This document shows, one piece after another, positions 8,123-15,921 of a stretch of 41,184 nt of DNA. The stretch comes from an uncultured Bacteroidota bacterium. GTDB taxonomy: Bacteria > Bacteroidota > Bacteroidia > JABEUT01. The notes beneath the pieces are model-generated. The model saw only the letters and a list, made by a program, of their open reading frames with translations. It had not been told where the DNA came from and ran no database searches. The stretch covers positions 1 through 41,184 of the forward strand of contig CAIWVW010000035.1 of the NCBI GenBank assembly GCA_903916255.1, read 5' to 3'. Position 1 is the first letter of the stretch, and every line of letters starts with the position of its first letter. Position numbers and translations under genes: made by a program.

Positions 8123-8167
8123 AGTCAATGACTTTCATAAAAACCTCATCTTGCTGATATAGCTTTG
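8123..8167 (+). promoter_or_regulatory. Palindromic-box promoter C
   Basis: AGTCAATGACT (8123-8133), a 26-nt spacer, then TAGCTTTG (8160-8167). It starts 22 nt after the stop of the T9SS gene and serves the 121-aa orphan at 8192. Confidence 0.9.
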
Positions 8168-8191
8168 GTGTTGAACCTAACAACCTAAGCT

Positions 8192-8557
8192 ATGAAAGAC
8201 ACAACCATTAAAATTCCCGAAGCCGACAAGGCTCGCTACATTACACAGGTGGTGCTTACCGGCAACCAGGTGATAGACTGCATACAGGCAGCCATCAAAT
8301 TTCATCAGGATAATTTTATTCCGCTACGGACCATTTCACTTATACCATCGTGGTATGAAAAATTTTTCGCTTACATGGACAAGGCGAATTACAAGCGCAC
8401 CCGCGAGCATTTAAGCGAAGATGCCATTCTCTGCATGTTTGATGTGGATATTAAAAAAGGCACCCGCCTGCAGAAAACAGAAATGTATTTCGAGCACTAT
8501 TTCACCAGCCGCGATGAGAATGCAGTAGCCTATTTCGGGCCGGAAGCGAAAGCGTAG
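8192..8557 (+). CDS. Unrecognised 121-aa member of the palindromic-box regulon
   Basis: 121 aa, no signal peptide or membrane segment, mixed charged and aromatic composition (SLIPSWYEKFFAYMDKANYKRTREHLSEDAILCMFDV). I do not recognise the family. It is a single-gene unit driven by box promoter C, lying between host T9SS genes and a host membrane protein, so regulation is the only link to the particle genes. Possibilities are a small head-decoration, neck or packaging-accessory protein, or a regulator of the process. A small-terminase role is not supported, because no DNA-binding helix-turn-helix can be seen. Confidence 0.8.
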   Translation: MKDTTIKIPEADKARYITQVVLTGNQVIDCIQAAIKFHQDNFIPLRTISLIPSWYEKFFAYMDKANYKRTREHLSEDAILCMFDVDIKKGTRLQKTEMYFEHYFTSRDENAVAYFGPEAKA

Positions 8558-8589
8558 CATTAGTATAAAGGGAAAAGTAGAAAGTATAA

Positions 8590-8626
8590 AGTGGGAGGCA
8601 TAGCTTCATTGCGAGGCTTTGCGGGC
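8590..8626. repeat. REP-like element copy (CATTGCGAGGCTTTGCGGGCAATCTTAC)
   Basis: The sequence resembles the arms of the element at 12464-12557 (CATTGCGAAGC...AAGCAATCT). It lies 3' of both the 121-aa gene and the convergent membrane-protein gene and may act as a terminator. Confidence 0.45.
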
Positions 8627-8630
8627 AATC

Positions 8631-9131
8631 TTACTTAATAGTAAAATATTTTCTGTTAAACTTCAATACCCATTTCAAGCTATCGGGAAAGGGGAGATTG
8701 AATTGCTTAAAATCTTCAGGGAAAATCAATAGGAAATTAGTAAACTTAAGTGGTGGGTGAATACGGGATGTTGTATCGTACAAAATGGGAAATGATTTTC
8801 CAACGAGGGAATCCATCATAATACCATCCCCTTGCTTGAATTGACGGTCTATATCATATTCATCACCGATCATTTGTTGTGCCAACGTTGTTTTGCCCTT
8901 TACAGAAAGTTTGTAAATATAGCAAGGATAAATATCCGGAGATTTTGCATCGCGCGACCAATCAATTCGAAGGATAACGCCCGTAGTAAATCCTTTATTT
9001 TTAATCAGGGAAGTCTTTTCAAGGGTTTCCATATAGTAAGCGAACGCAGAGATAACCACAATTACAATAAGGAAAACTATTGAAAATTTCTTGATTTGTT
9101 CAGGTGTTGTTTTGGGTTCATTAATTTCCAT
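8631..9131 (-). CDS. Single-pass membrane protein, hypothetical
   Basis: 166 aa from ATG 9131. The longer frame to 9164 is rejected because it runs through the promoter. Residues about 16-34 are one strongly hydrophobic segment (FSIVFLIVIVVISAFAYYM). The remainder is a soluble domain with a KGFTTGVILRIDW strand and a KSFPILYD strand, loosely reminiscent of DUF3592-like membrane-anchored domains. The -7 element TATTTTTG ends four bases before the ATG, so the mRNA is probably leaderless. There is no palindromic box. It is a host gene convergent with the 121-aa orphan. Confidence 0.75.
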   Translation of the reverse strand: MEINEPKTTPEQIKKFSIVFLIVIVVISAFAYYMETLEKTSLIKNKGFTTGVILRIDWSRDAKSPDIYPCYIYKLSVKGKTTLAQQMIGDEYDIDRQFKQGDGIMMDSLVGKSFPILYDTTSRIHPPLKFTNFLLIFPEDFKQFNLPFPDSLKWVLKFNRKYFTIK

Positions 9132-9135
9132 ACTA

Positions 9136-9143
9136 CAAAAATA
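9136..9143 (-). promoter_or_regulatory. -7 element giving a probable leaderless mRNA
   Basis: TATTTTTG on the minus strand, then TAGT, then the ATG at 9131. The four-base gap places the predicted transcription start at or next to the start codon. Confidence 0.6.
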
Positions 9144-9223
9144 TAATTCTAGTGAAAATAGCAATAGGTGATTTGATTTTGAGGAACCAAATTGGCACCT
9201 TAAGTTTTGGAATGTTTATAGTT

Positions 9224-9362
9224 GAGATTCCTCACTTCGTTCGGAATGACATCCGCTTTTGGTGAGAGGGAAGGGGAGGGCGGTCAAAGCCCGCCCTCCC
9301 CTTCCCTGAATGATATATTGAACCTGTCATTCCGAACGGAACGAAGTGAAGTGAGGAATCTC
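9224..9362. repeat. Nested inverted repeat (REP-like)
   Basis: Outer arms GAGATTCCTCACTTCG..GGAATGACA (9224-9251) and TGTCATTCCG..AGTGAGGAATCTC (9325-9362) enclose a perfect 16-bp GC-rich hairpin (9268-9283 with 9291-9306, 7-nt loop). The outer arms match the dispersed element at 4018. It lies between a host gene and box promoter D, where it may insulate the two units. Confidence 0.75.
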
Positions 9363-9396
9363 GGGCTTTCATTATTAATTCCAAATAAAAAGGGCA

Positions 9397-9441
9397 AGTC
9401 ATTGACTTTTTCCTTCTCCGACATTTCAGCATTTATTTTTG
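9397..9441 (+). promoter_or_regulatory. Palindromic-box promoter D
   Basis: AGTCATTGACT (9397-9407), a 26-nt spacer, then TATTTTTG (9434-9441). It drives the tail-terminator, baseplate and fibre unit 9508-15917. Confidence 0.92.
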
Positions 9442-9507
9442 CGGGTGTTAAGTCGTAAGTCAATGCAGGGTAATTTATTTTTCACTTTTCATTTTTCATT
9501 TAAGGCC

Positions 9508-10098
9508 ATGCCAACTACCGCTTTTTTCAATGCTATTAAATCGCAACTGCAAAACATTGCGTCCTTCGATTCAAGTTTCGATATTTCTTCGTTTGATAAT
9601 ACCATGCCCCAGTTTGTGCAGCTTTGGAATAACCAGCTGGCAAGCCTGAAAGCCTCCGATAGCGAGGCAAACATCCTGTATTCGTTCTCGCTCCCCGCGC
9701 TTTTTATCGAGTTCCTTAACTTGGAAACCGAGCAGCTTGGCAACGGTAACCAGATTTATCCCGACCTGGTGGTGCGCATACACATATTACACCGTTTAGA
9801 AGACGCAGGCGACGGAACACTGGAGCAAAACCTTGCCGTGCTTGGGCTTCGCGATGCTGTGCAAACAGCATTGCAGAATTTCAGGCCGGCAGGCGCTTCA
9901 GAATTTATCCGCCATAAGCAGCAGATGGATTATAACCATAATAATGTTTACCATTATACTATGGATTATGAATGCACCTATGTGGATACCCTTACCAATC
10001 AGCCTGTGGATGGGATAACAACCAATCCTGCGCTGCAACCTATCACGCCTCAAATTACAAGCACTTATGACCCGCCACCGTTTATAAAACAAAGCTAA
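9508..10098 (+). CDS. Tail terminator / tail completion-like protein (DUF1834-like, tentative)
   Basis: 196 aa from ATG 9508; the frame's earlier start codons overlap the promoter and are rejected. The compact alpha/beta layout includes PDLVVRIHILHRLEDAGDGTLEQ, a long helix (GLRDAVQTALQNF), then HYTMDYECTYVD. This is the layout of tail-terminator and tail-completion proteins such as Mu gp37 (DUF1834), which cap the tube and control joining to the head. It is first in the promoter D unit, ahead of baseplate J. The role is judged from fold-like pattern and context rather than a clear signature, so the name is provisional while coding status is solid. Confidence 0.55.
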   Translation: MPTTAFFNAIKSQLQNIASFDSSFDISSFDNTMPQFVQLWNNQLASLKASDSEANILYSFSLPALFIEFLNLETEQLGNGNQIYPDLVVRIHILHRLEDAGDGTLEQNLAVLGLRDAVQTALQNFRPAGASEFIRHKQQMDYNHNNVYHYTMDYECTYVDTLTNQPVDGITTNPALQPITPQITSTYDPPPFIKQS

Positions 10099-10176
10099 AA
10101 TACAAATGGTAAATTGTAAATGCTTAATGCTAAATGAAATTCATTCACAATTTACAATTCACAATTTACAAATAAA
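10099..10176. repeat. Low-complexity inverted repeat (AAATTGTAAAT / TTTACAATTT)
   Basis: GGTAAATTGTAAATGC on the left pairs with CACAATTTACAATTCACAATTTAC on the right; a long imperfect hairpin between 10098 and the start of the baseplate J gene. Confidence 0.6.
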
Positions 10177-10181
10177 AGCAA

Positions 10182-11105
10182 ATGGCACGCAGCATACCGG
10201 TAATATATAATCAGCTTTTGCAGCAGAAGAATTCGCAATCTGCATTAAGCGGACTTACTTCAACATCGCAGGTTAGCATCTGGAATTTATGGCTCTGGAT
10301 AACGGCTGTATCGCAAAATCTTTTCGAGCAGCTCTGCGATTTATTCCAGGCGAATATAGAAGCTACCATTGCTAATGCGGCGGTGTACACTCCACAATGG
10401 ATTGTATCCAAGCTTCAGCAATTTCAATATAGCACATCGGTTCCGCAAAACGTGGTACTCGATACGGCCAATTTCACCATTAATTATCCGTCGGTTATTC
10501 CCGCTTATCAGTTGATTTCACAGGCATCTGTACAGATAAATGCAAACCGCTCTCTCACTATCAAAGTGGCCGGAGGCTCGCCATTGGCGCCTGTGTACAC
10601 ATTACCCGGCGGCGTTGCTATTTACGATTCCATTATTTCGTATATAAATACCTGGATGATTCCCGGAACGCAATATACACTGGTGAGCCTCGCTCCCGAT
10701 ATTGTGTATGTTTTTGCCCAGGTTTATTATGATGCGTCATATTCCGGTGTTATATCGGGAAATATGCAGACAGCCATAAATAATTACCTGGCAAGTATTC
10801 CGTTCGATGGTACCTTTAATGTAAGCGGGCTGGAAGATGCCATGCTGAACGTGAGTGGGGTGGAGGATGTGGTGCTGAATAATGTGTGGGTGCAAACTAA
10901 TGCAGAATATACGGGTTATCCGCTTCCTTCCAGTCCCACCTATCCATGGACGTATGGTACTTACCTGGTACAGTCGAACTTGCCGACCGTCCTGCCTACG
11001 CTGGTTAACCGCTATTGGCAAACCTATGCAGGCTATGCAACGGCAGTTCCTTCGGGCAATGCAAACTATAACCTTAGCAAAACGATTACTTACATTCCTG
11101 TTTAA
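10182..11105 (+). CDS. Baseplate J-like protein (Mu gp47 / P2 gpJ family)
   Basis: 307 aa. The C-terminal third has the recognisable J pattern: YVFAQVYYDASYSGVISGNMQTAINNYLASIPFDGTFNVSGLEDAMLNVSGVEDVVL. It combines a short strand, a helix before a conserved proline/phenylalanine turn, and a final helix with a GV-D motif. J proteins form the baseplate wedge arms that link the tail tip to fibres and trigger contraction. Family members are often 300-400 aa, so length fits. It follows the terminator-like gene and precedes an unknown structural protein and the gpW/gp46-like wedge, as in contractile-phage baseplate clusters. Confidence 0.78.
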   Translation: MARSIPVIYNQLLQQKNSQSALSGLTSTSQVSIWNLWLWITAVSQNLFEQLCDLFQANIEATIANAAVYTPQWIVSKLQQFQYSTSVPQNVVLDTANFTINYPSVIPAYQLISQASVQINANRSLTIKVAGGSPLAPVYTLPGGVAIYDSIISYINTWMIPGTQYTLVSLAPDIVYVFAQVYYDASYSGVISGNMQTAINNYLASIPFDGTFNVSGLEDAMLNVSGVEDVVLNNVWVQTNAEYTGYPLPSSPTYPWTYGTYLVQSNLPTVLPTLVNRYWQTYAGYATAVPSGNANYNLSKTITYIPV

Positions 11106-11109
11106 ATAT

Positions 11110-11185
11110 TCTATTTTAAGTATGAGATATAAGATTAGCTATAGAACTTTATGTGATACTTACCACTTATCACTTACGACTTACT
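11110..11185. repeat. Low-complexity inverted repeat (TAAGTATGAGATATAAG / CTTATCACTTACGACTTAC)
   Basis: Imperfect complementary tracts fill the gap between the baseplate J gene and the ATG at 11187, the same architecture as the other intergenic hairpins. Confidence 0.5.
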
Positions 11186-11186
11186 C

Positions 11187-12077
11187 ATGAGCGTATTTGA
11201 TTTAGACCATATTAATACTGCCTGGAGGCTGTTACTGCCACCTGATAAGCGTTTGCCAAGTTGGCTCGCATGGGGTAATGCCCTTATGTCGGGTAAAGAA
11301 TGGAAGCAGGAAGCATTTTTTACGGGGTACATGACAGGGGCATTGAACTTGCCGGGTTCGGGCTTGTTGCCTGCGCCTGCGGTTTACAATAATTCGATTG
11401 CCTACACCAGCGGACAAACGGTAATTTACGCCATACAGGGCGGCGGTAGCTATTTTGGAAATAATGCGGTATATCAGTGCATCAGCAATGCACCGGCGGA
11501 AACACCTCCTAAGGGAACCAGCCTGGTTCCGGATGTGGCTCCGGCATGGGTTGTTAACAGCACTACCGCTGCAGAATGGTTATCTACCGGAAATATGGGC
11601 TCCCCATTTTACTGGGTAAAGGTGCAGGATAATTTTGTGGGTGCCGGAGAACGTGTAATGTATAATGCAAGCCGCCTTGTTTTTGAGTATGCGCTGAATA
11701 AATGGTTTTACAATTCATCCACGCATTATCGCGACCCTGCGTCGGGCAATTCAGATATTTATATTGTGCCCAATGTGCTCGATTATGATATGTTGTACAT
11801 GGGCCCTGCCGGAAATGGTTATAACTTTATTCCTGCTGCTTATGGCGTTGCAATGCCTTATATAAATAGCACCTCAGTGCCTTCAAGTTTATTCGATTTC
11901 AATATTCACATTCCGGTTGCTGTTTATAATGGTTTGGTAAGCAGCAATCCTATGATATTACCCTATGAAGCAGCCGTTGCAGCAGGCTACAATTCCGCTT
12001 TGCGCGATAGTATTGTAAGGGCATTTGCCGACCAGCTTAATGTAGCGGGAATGACCTATAACATTGTAACATATTAA
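11187..12077 (+). CDS. Baseplate-associated structural protein with a CBM-like module (unrecognised family)
   Basis: 296 aa, no signal peptide. The N-terminus (DLDHINTAWRLLLPPDKRLPSWLAWGNALMSG) is conserved-looking but unknown to me. Residues about 66-115 hold a module of the YTSGQTVIYAI..AVYQCISNAP..PP type, similar to the sugar-binding-like inserts of the 1263 connector. The C-terminus ends in an amphipathic helix (RDSIVRAFADQLNVAG). Its place directly after baseplate J and six bases before the gpW/gp46-like gene suggests the tail-tip position occupied by gpI-type proteins in P2 and Mu (inference). Confidence 0.6.
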   Translation: MSVFDLDHINTAWRLLLPPDKRLPSWLAWGNALMSGKEWKQEAFFTGYMTGALNLPGSGLLPAPAVYNNSIAYTSGQTVIYAIQGGGSYFGNNAVYQCISNAPAETPPKGTSLVPDVAPAWVVNSTTAAEWLSTGNMGSPFYWVKVQDNFVGAGERVMYNASRLVFEYALNKWFYNSSTHYRDPASGNSDIYIVPNVLDYDMLYMGPAGNGYNFIPAAYGVAMPYINSTSVPSSLFDFNIHIPVAVYNGLVSSNPMILPYEAAVAAGYNSALRDSIVRAFADQLNVAGMTYNIVTY

Positions 12078-12082
12078 ATAGA

Positions 12083-12397
12083 ATGAATGATATTTTGTTA
12101 AATAGCATAGGTGATTTGCAAATTAGCAACGGAGACTTTTCCATCGGTGAAAGCATTTACCGGGAAGTTCAGGATATTATTATGAGCTACCAGGGGTGGT
12201 GGAAAGAATATCCATTGGTGGGTTGTGCCGCGCCCAGTTACCTGAATTCTCCGTCTATAGGGCAGCAGCTTAGCAATACTATTAAACAGCAATTGAAACT
12301 GGACGGTAAAACCGTAACCTCGCTATCCTCTTCGGTAAGCGCCGATGGAACATTGACCATAAATGTGAACGGGCAAAGCATTGAAGTAAGTAACTAG
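12083..12397 (+). CDS. Baseplate wedge protein, gpW/gp25/gp46-like
   Basis: 104 aa. The start LNSIGDLQISNGDFSIGESIYREVQDIIMSYQGWWKEYPLVGC is the pattern of small wedge proteins: a short beta-hairpin naming default state, a helix, then a conserved tryptophan-containing turn. The C-terminal beta segment is DGTLTINVNGQSIEV. Mu gp46 and related gp25-like proteins join the J arms to the hub in contractile baseplates. It starts 6 nt after the upstream gene, so the two are translationally close. Automated pipelines sometimes label such small baseplate proteins as enzymes; nothing here supports an enzyme. Confidence 0.65.
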   Translation: MNDILLNSIGDLQISNGDFSIGESIYREVQDIIMSYQGWWKEYPLVGCAAPSYLNSPSIGQQLSNTIKQQLKLDGKTVTSLSSSVSADGTLTINVNGQSIEVSN

Positions 12398-12463
12398 TAT
12401 TACGAATTAAAAATTACAATGAAAAACGGGGGGAAGTCTGATATGGTAAAATCAAGCAAGGTT

Positions 12464-12557
12464 CGTCATTGCGAAGCTCCGCTAAGCAATCTTACAATCA
12501 AAGGGAAAAGTGCTGTGCATGAGATTGGGCAAGACTGCTTCCTTCCTCGCATTGACG
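12464..12557. repeat. REP-like inverted element
   Basis: Arms CGTCATTGCGAAGC..AAGCAATCT and AGATTGGGCAAGACTGCTTCC..CGCATTGACG face each other over about 30 nt. It sits in the 192-nt gap between the wedge gene and the first fibre paralogue and could attenuate fibre expression. Confidence 0.6.
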
Positions 12558-12589
12558 GACAAATACAATAAGTAATAACGGTAATACCA

Positions 12590-13747
12590 ATGAAAAAGAT
12601 TGATACATCAGCTATAACTTCCGGTTCATGGATGCCCGTATTGGGAAATTACGGAGGCAACAACTTTGTGAATGGAAGCCCTTCGGGCAGCCTTGCAGGG
12701 CTTGATTTTTTGCAGCAGGCCTATTATGAATGCCTGAATGCTTTGTCGCAATTTATTGTGAACGACCAAACCCAACCCACCGTTATGTATATTGCGCCGC
12801 CTCCGCCTCCAAGCCCGGGGCCTTATCAGGTGGCAAATTTCGGCACACAGGGATTTATGAATTACCAGGGCGAGATTTATGCTTTTTCTTTTCCCAATGA
12901 AGTCGCTTTGCGCATAGGCGGAGGGCCGCAATACCAGAATGCGAATATTGTAACCACTTTCAGCGGGGCCGACCCCGTTACCTTCAGCGATTCATCCATT
13001 CATAATGTGCACCAGATAAGGCAAGTGCAGTTCAGCTGGAGCAGTACCCGCAATGCGGGCAATATTCCCGACTATGATTTATGGCTGAATGCCACCAACA
13101 ATTCCTATGCAAGTGTTTTGGCGCAAACTACTTTGAATAACTGGGTAACTGCTAACTATACTCCTTTTTTATCTGCCTACAATGCGAATGTAACTCCAAC
13201 GGTAATACAGGTGGGCGCAATGGGCGCTCCGGCCTTTCAAAACAGTTGGGGTAATTCTACAGGCATACCGCAGCATACGGGCAATTATCCAAGCCCGCTT
13301 TCGTATTGTATAATGTTTAACAGAGTATATATATGGGGCGAAATAACGAACAACAGCGTAACGGGCAACTCTACTATTTTCACGCTTCCTTCAGGTTATA
13401 CGCCATTGGCATACGAGGAAGTTTTTCAAGTTTGGAACACCGGTTTGCAACATGCTGTTGGCGGGAGCGATGTAACGCCTCCTTATTACCTGGTAATTAC
13501 AAGCGGAGGCGCTGTACAATTGCTTAGTCAAACAACTACGCCATTTAATGCCATCAGGAATATTACACTTTCGGGTATCAGTTTTGTGCAAGGCGTTCAT
13601 AGTTCTACCTTGGTTTCGGATTTCTATTCTACAGCTCTTACGGATGTTGCAACTCATACAGACACCTATACCACTTCGTTAACCGATTATTACTATTCCG
13701 GTGAAGAAATGGAAGATACAGAATCTGACGAACATCCATTGGGGTAA
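12590..13747 (+). CDS. Tail fibre / receptor-binding-like protein, paralogue 1
   Basis: 385 aa, no signal peptide. The N-terminus KKIDTSAITSGSWMPVLGNYGG..LDFLQQAYYECLNAL is shared with the next two genes and is probably the baseplate attachment domain. The middle carries FMNYQGEIYAFSFP, a helix after NAGNIPDYDLW, and NWVTANYTPFLSAYN. The distal part has SPLSYCIMFNRVYIWGEI..STIFTLPSGYTPLAYEEVFQV, a beta-sandwich-like tip pattern seen in many fibre tips. The C-terminus is acidic (EEMEDTESDE). It is fifth in the promoter D unit. The receptor-binding role is inferred from position downstream of the baseplate genes and from triplication. Confidence 0.6.
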   Translation: MKKIDTSAITSGSWMPVLGNYGGNNFVNGSPSGSLAGLDFLQQAYYECLNALSQFIVNDQTQPTVMYIAPPPPPSPGPYQVANFGTQGFMNYQGEIYAFSFPNEVALRIGGGPQYQNANIVTTFSGADPVTFSDSSIHNVHQIRQVQFSWSSTRNAGNIPDYDLWLNATNNSYASVLAQTTLNNWVTANYTPFLSAYNANVTPTVIQVGAMGAPAFQNSWGNSTGIPQHTGNYPSPLSYCIMFNRVYIWGEITNNSVTGNSTIFTLPSGYTPLAYEEVFQVWNTGLQHAVGGSDVTPPYYLVITSGGAVQLLSQTTTPFNAIRNITLSGISFVQGVHSSTLVSDFYSTALTDVATHTDTYTTSLTDYYYSGEEMEDTESDEHPLG

Positions 13748-13781
13748 TCAGTTTATACTATACTACATAATATTTATATAA

Positions 13782-14900
13782 ATGAAAATAATCGACACAT
13801 CAGCGGTAAATGAAAACAGTTGGCTCCCATTACTGGGAAACTACAACGGCGTAGTGGCTAATTCTTTTGTAAATGGGGGTTCGGCAAGTATGGTGGGCAT
13901 TGATTTTATCCAGCAGGCCTACACCGAATGCCTCAACGCGATAGCTGAATTTGCTATTCAGGACACTACCAAAATAACGGTGATGTATGGTTGCAATCAA
14001 TTTTTCACTCCGCCTACCTATGCCGTTTTCGATACGTATTACGAATCTGTTTACCGTGTTTCTACCCCTAATTCATACGGCATAAATCCGGGATGGGCAT
14101 ATTATAACGGAGAATTATTTTATGTGTCCGGCCTGGCATACACCGATCTTACAGGCCTGTACGTTAATGCAACTATAACTACCACTTATAGTACAGCTGA
14201 TGAAGCCTTGTTCAGTAATGCTGCATCGCACAATGTGCATACCATACGCACCATCGTTTTAAGCGCAAGCTCTTCAACACATGCAACTTCTTCCGGCACT
14301 ACGCTGCAGGATTACAGTTACTGGAAATTTGCAAGTAATAATTCCAATGCGCAAACCCCGATTTCAAATGTTATTAATAACTGGGTTACCAATACCTGGG
14401 ATATATTTACAGCCAATTATAATACTTTAACATCACCTCCCACCACAATAGTGGGCACCACGGGCAATCCGCAGTTTGAAAACGGCTGGGTGGCAAGCGG
14501 GCTTCTTACAACATATACAACCGACCTTAACCCGCTGTCTTATTTCAAACTATTTAACCGTGTTTATTTATGCGGTGAAATTCATCTGCCAACCGCTACC
14601 AGCGGGCCAACCAGTTCCACTATATTCCATTTGCCTCCGGGGTTCCATCCGCTTGCGGCGGAAGAAGTGTTTGCTGTTCCTGATATTACGGCATCTAATT
14701 ATACCGCCGGCGGAAACAACGTTGGAAACACCTGGTATATATGGATACAAAGTGATGGTTCTGTTACCTTTTTAGGAAATATACTAAGCACCGGCCCGCG
14801 CATTTCATTAAGCGGCATTAACTTTTTAAGCGGAGTTTATAAAGCGCCGGTGGAAGTATTGGCACCCGTAACTTATTTAACGGAATCATTTACCGAATAA
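13782..14900 (+). CDS. Tail fibre / receptor-binding-like protein, paralogue 2
   Basis: 372 aa. It has the same N-terminal block (KIIDTSAVNENSWLPLLGNYNG..IDFIQQAYTECLNAI), the same GWAYYNGELFYVSG motif as paralogue 3 and the same tip motif (NRVYLCGEI..STIFHLPPGFHPLAAEEVFAV). The central segment and C-terminus differ, so the copies appear to keep a common anchor while varying exposed parts. It begins 34 nt after paralogue 1. Confidence 0.6.
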   Translation: MKIIDTSAVNENSWLPLLGNYNGVVANSFVNGGSASMVGIDFIQQAYTECLNAIAEFAIQDTTKITVMYGCNQFFTPPTYAVFDTYYESVYRVSTPNSYGINPGWAYYNGELFYVSGLAYTDLTGLYVNATITTTYSTADEALFSNAASHNVHTIRTIVLSASSSTHATSSGTTLQDYSYWKFASNNSNAQTPISNVINNWVTNTWDIFTANYNTLTSPPTTIVGTTGNPQFENGWVASGLLTTYTTDLNPLSYFKLFNRVYLCGEIHLPTATSGPTSSTIFHLPPGFHPLAAEEVFAVPDITASNYTAGGNNVGNTWYIWIQSDGSVTFLGNILSTGPRISLSGINFLSGVYKAPVEVLAPVTYLTESFTE

Positions 14901-14915
14901 AGAGGCATAACATAT

Positions 14916-15917
14916 ATGAAAAAACTAGATACATCAGCCGTCACCAATATCTCCTGGATGCCTTTGCTGGCCAATAATCTGTCAGGCCCGGGAGGAATCG
15001 ATTTTTTACAGCAGGCTTATTCGGAATGCCTAACCGCGTTGGCCGGGTTTTTGGTGGCCGACCAAACCCTGGCAACCATTATGTATGGCTGTACCATTTC
15101 CGGCGGAACGGTTGCACCTGGCTGGGTCTTTTACCGCGGCGAACTTTTTTATGTACCGGGCGGTACGTATACTTTTCCGCCTTCCGATGCCTATTTGAAT
15201 GCTAGTATTTATCTGAACAACAGCCTTGCCGACCCTACTTATTTTAGCGACGGGGCATTGAATACTGTCCACATACAAAGGGAAATACATTTTAACCCCA
15301 GCGGAACTCCAAATGCCGGCAATTTACCTGACTATGGAAACTGGTGCACTATAGCTGCTAATTCCAGTGCTACGCCTGCCACTACAGCGGTTTTGAATAC
15401 ATGGCTTACATCTACCTACAATACATTTGTTGCAAACTATAATACCTGGGCGGCGGGCCTGTCGCCTGTTCCCGTGCAGGTGGGCACTCCCGGTGCGCCC
15501 TCTTTTCTGAATGGATGGGCCAACGATTCGGGTGTTATGAATGTTGGAACCCCAAGCCCGTTGAGTTTTTACAAAATACAAAACAGGGTTTATATATGGG
15601 GCGAAATAGTACATGCCGGAAATACGAATGCTTCCACTATATTTAATTTGCCTATGGGATATTATCCGGCGGCACAGGAAGAAGTGTTTAACGTGCCTGA
15701 TGTAGGAGCGCTCACATCTGCCGGTTCGGGCTATTCAGTTACCGTAAGGGCGCCCTTCTATACTATATGGATTACCGCGGGCGGCTCAGTTACCTTTTTG
15801 GGTGGAGGTACCGGAACCTTTTCTATTTCCCTTAGCGGAATAAACTTTTTGGCAGCACCCGATAACCTGCAACTGGTTATGGAGCTGGATTCGGAAGTGC
15901 AATCGCAGACGAGTTAG
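14916..15917 (+). CDS. Tail fibre / receptor-binding-like protein, paralogue 3
   Basis: 333 aa, the shortest of the three. The N-terminus is KKLDTSAVTNISWMPLLANNLSG..IDFLQQAYSECLTAL; the centre has GWVFYRGELFYVPGG; the tip has NRVYIWGEIVHAG..STIFNLPMGYYPAAQEEVFNV. The shared region between the N-terminal block and the GEL(F/Y) motif is shortened relative to copies 1 and 2. It is the last gene of the promoter D unit and ends 4 nt from the stop codon of a convergent host gene, so transcription probably stops within or after that gene. Confidence 0.6.
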   Translation: MKKLDTSAVTNISWMPLLANNLSGPGGIDFLQQAYSECLTALAGFLVADQTLATIMYGCTISGGTVAPGWVFYRGELFYVPGGTYTFPPSDAYLNASIYLNNSLADPTYFSDGALNTVHIQREIHFNPSGTPNAGNLPDYGNWCTIAANSSATPATTAVLNTWLTSTYNTFVANYNTWAAGLSPVPVQVGTPGAPSFLNGWANDSGVMNVGTPSPLSFYKIQNRVYIWGEIVHAGNTNASTIFNLPMGYYPAAQEEVFNVPDVGALTSAGSGYSVTVRAPFYTIWITAGGSVTFLGGGTGTFSISLSGINFLAAPDNLQLVMELDSEVQSQTS

Positions 15918-15921
15918 GGCG

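Noticed and set aside
8192-8557. 121-aa protein as terminase small subunit
   Set aside because: No helix-turn-helix or oligomerisation pattern of small terminases is seen, and no large subunit is adjacent.
9464-9507. In-frame ATG at 9463 and the Phe-rich stretch before ATG 9508 as part of the tail-terminator-like protein
   Set aside because: The encoded GNLFFTFHFSFK tract comes from a TTTTTCACTTTTCATTTTTCATT simple repeat typical of the leader regions here, and the protein core starts after ATG 9508.
12590-15917. Diversity-generating retroelement acting on the fibre genes
   Set aside because: No reverse transcriptase gene and no template repeat resembling a fibre 3' end were seen in the window.
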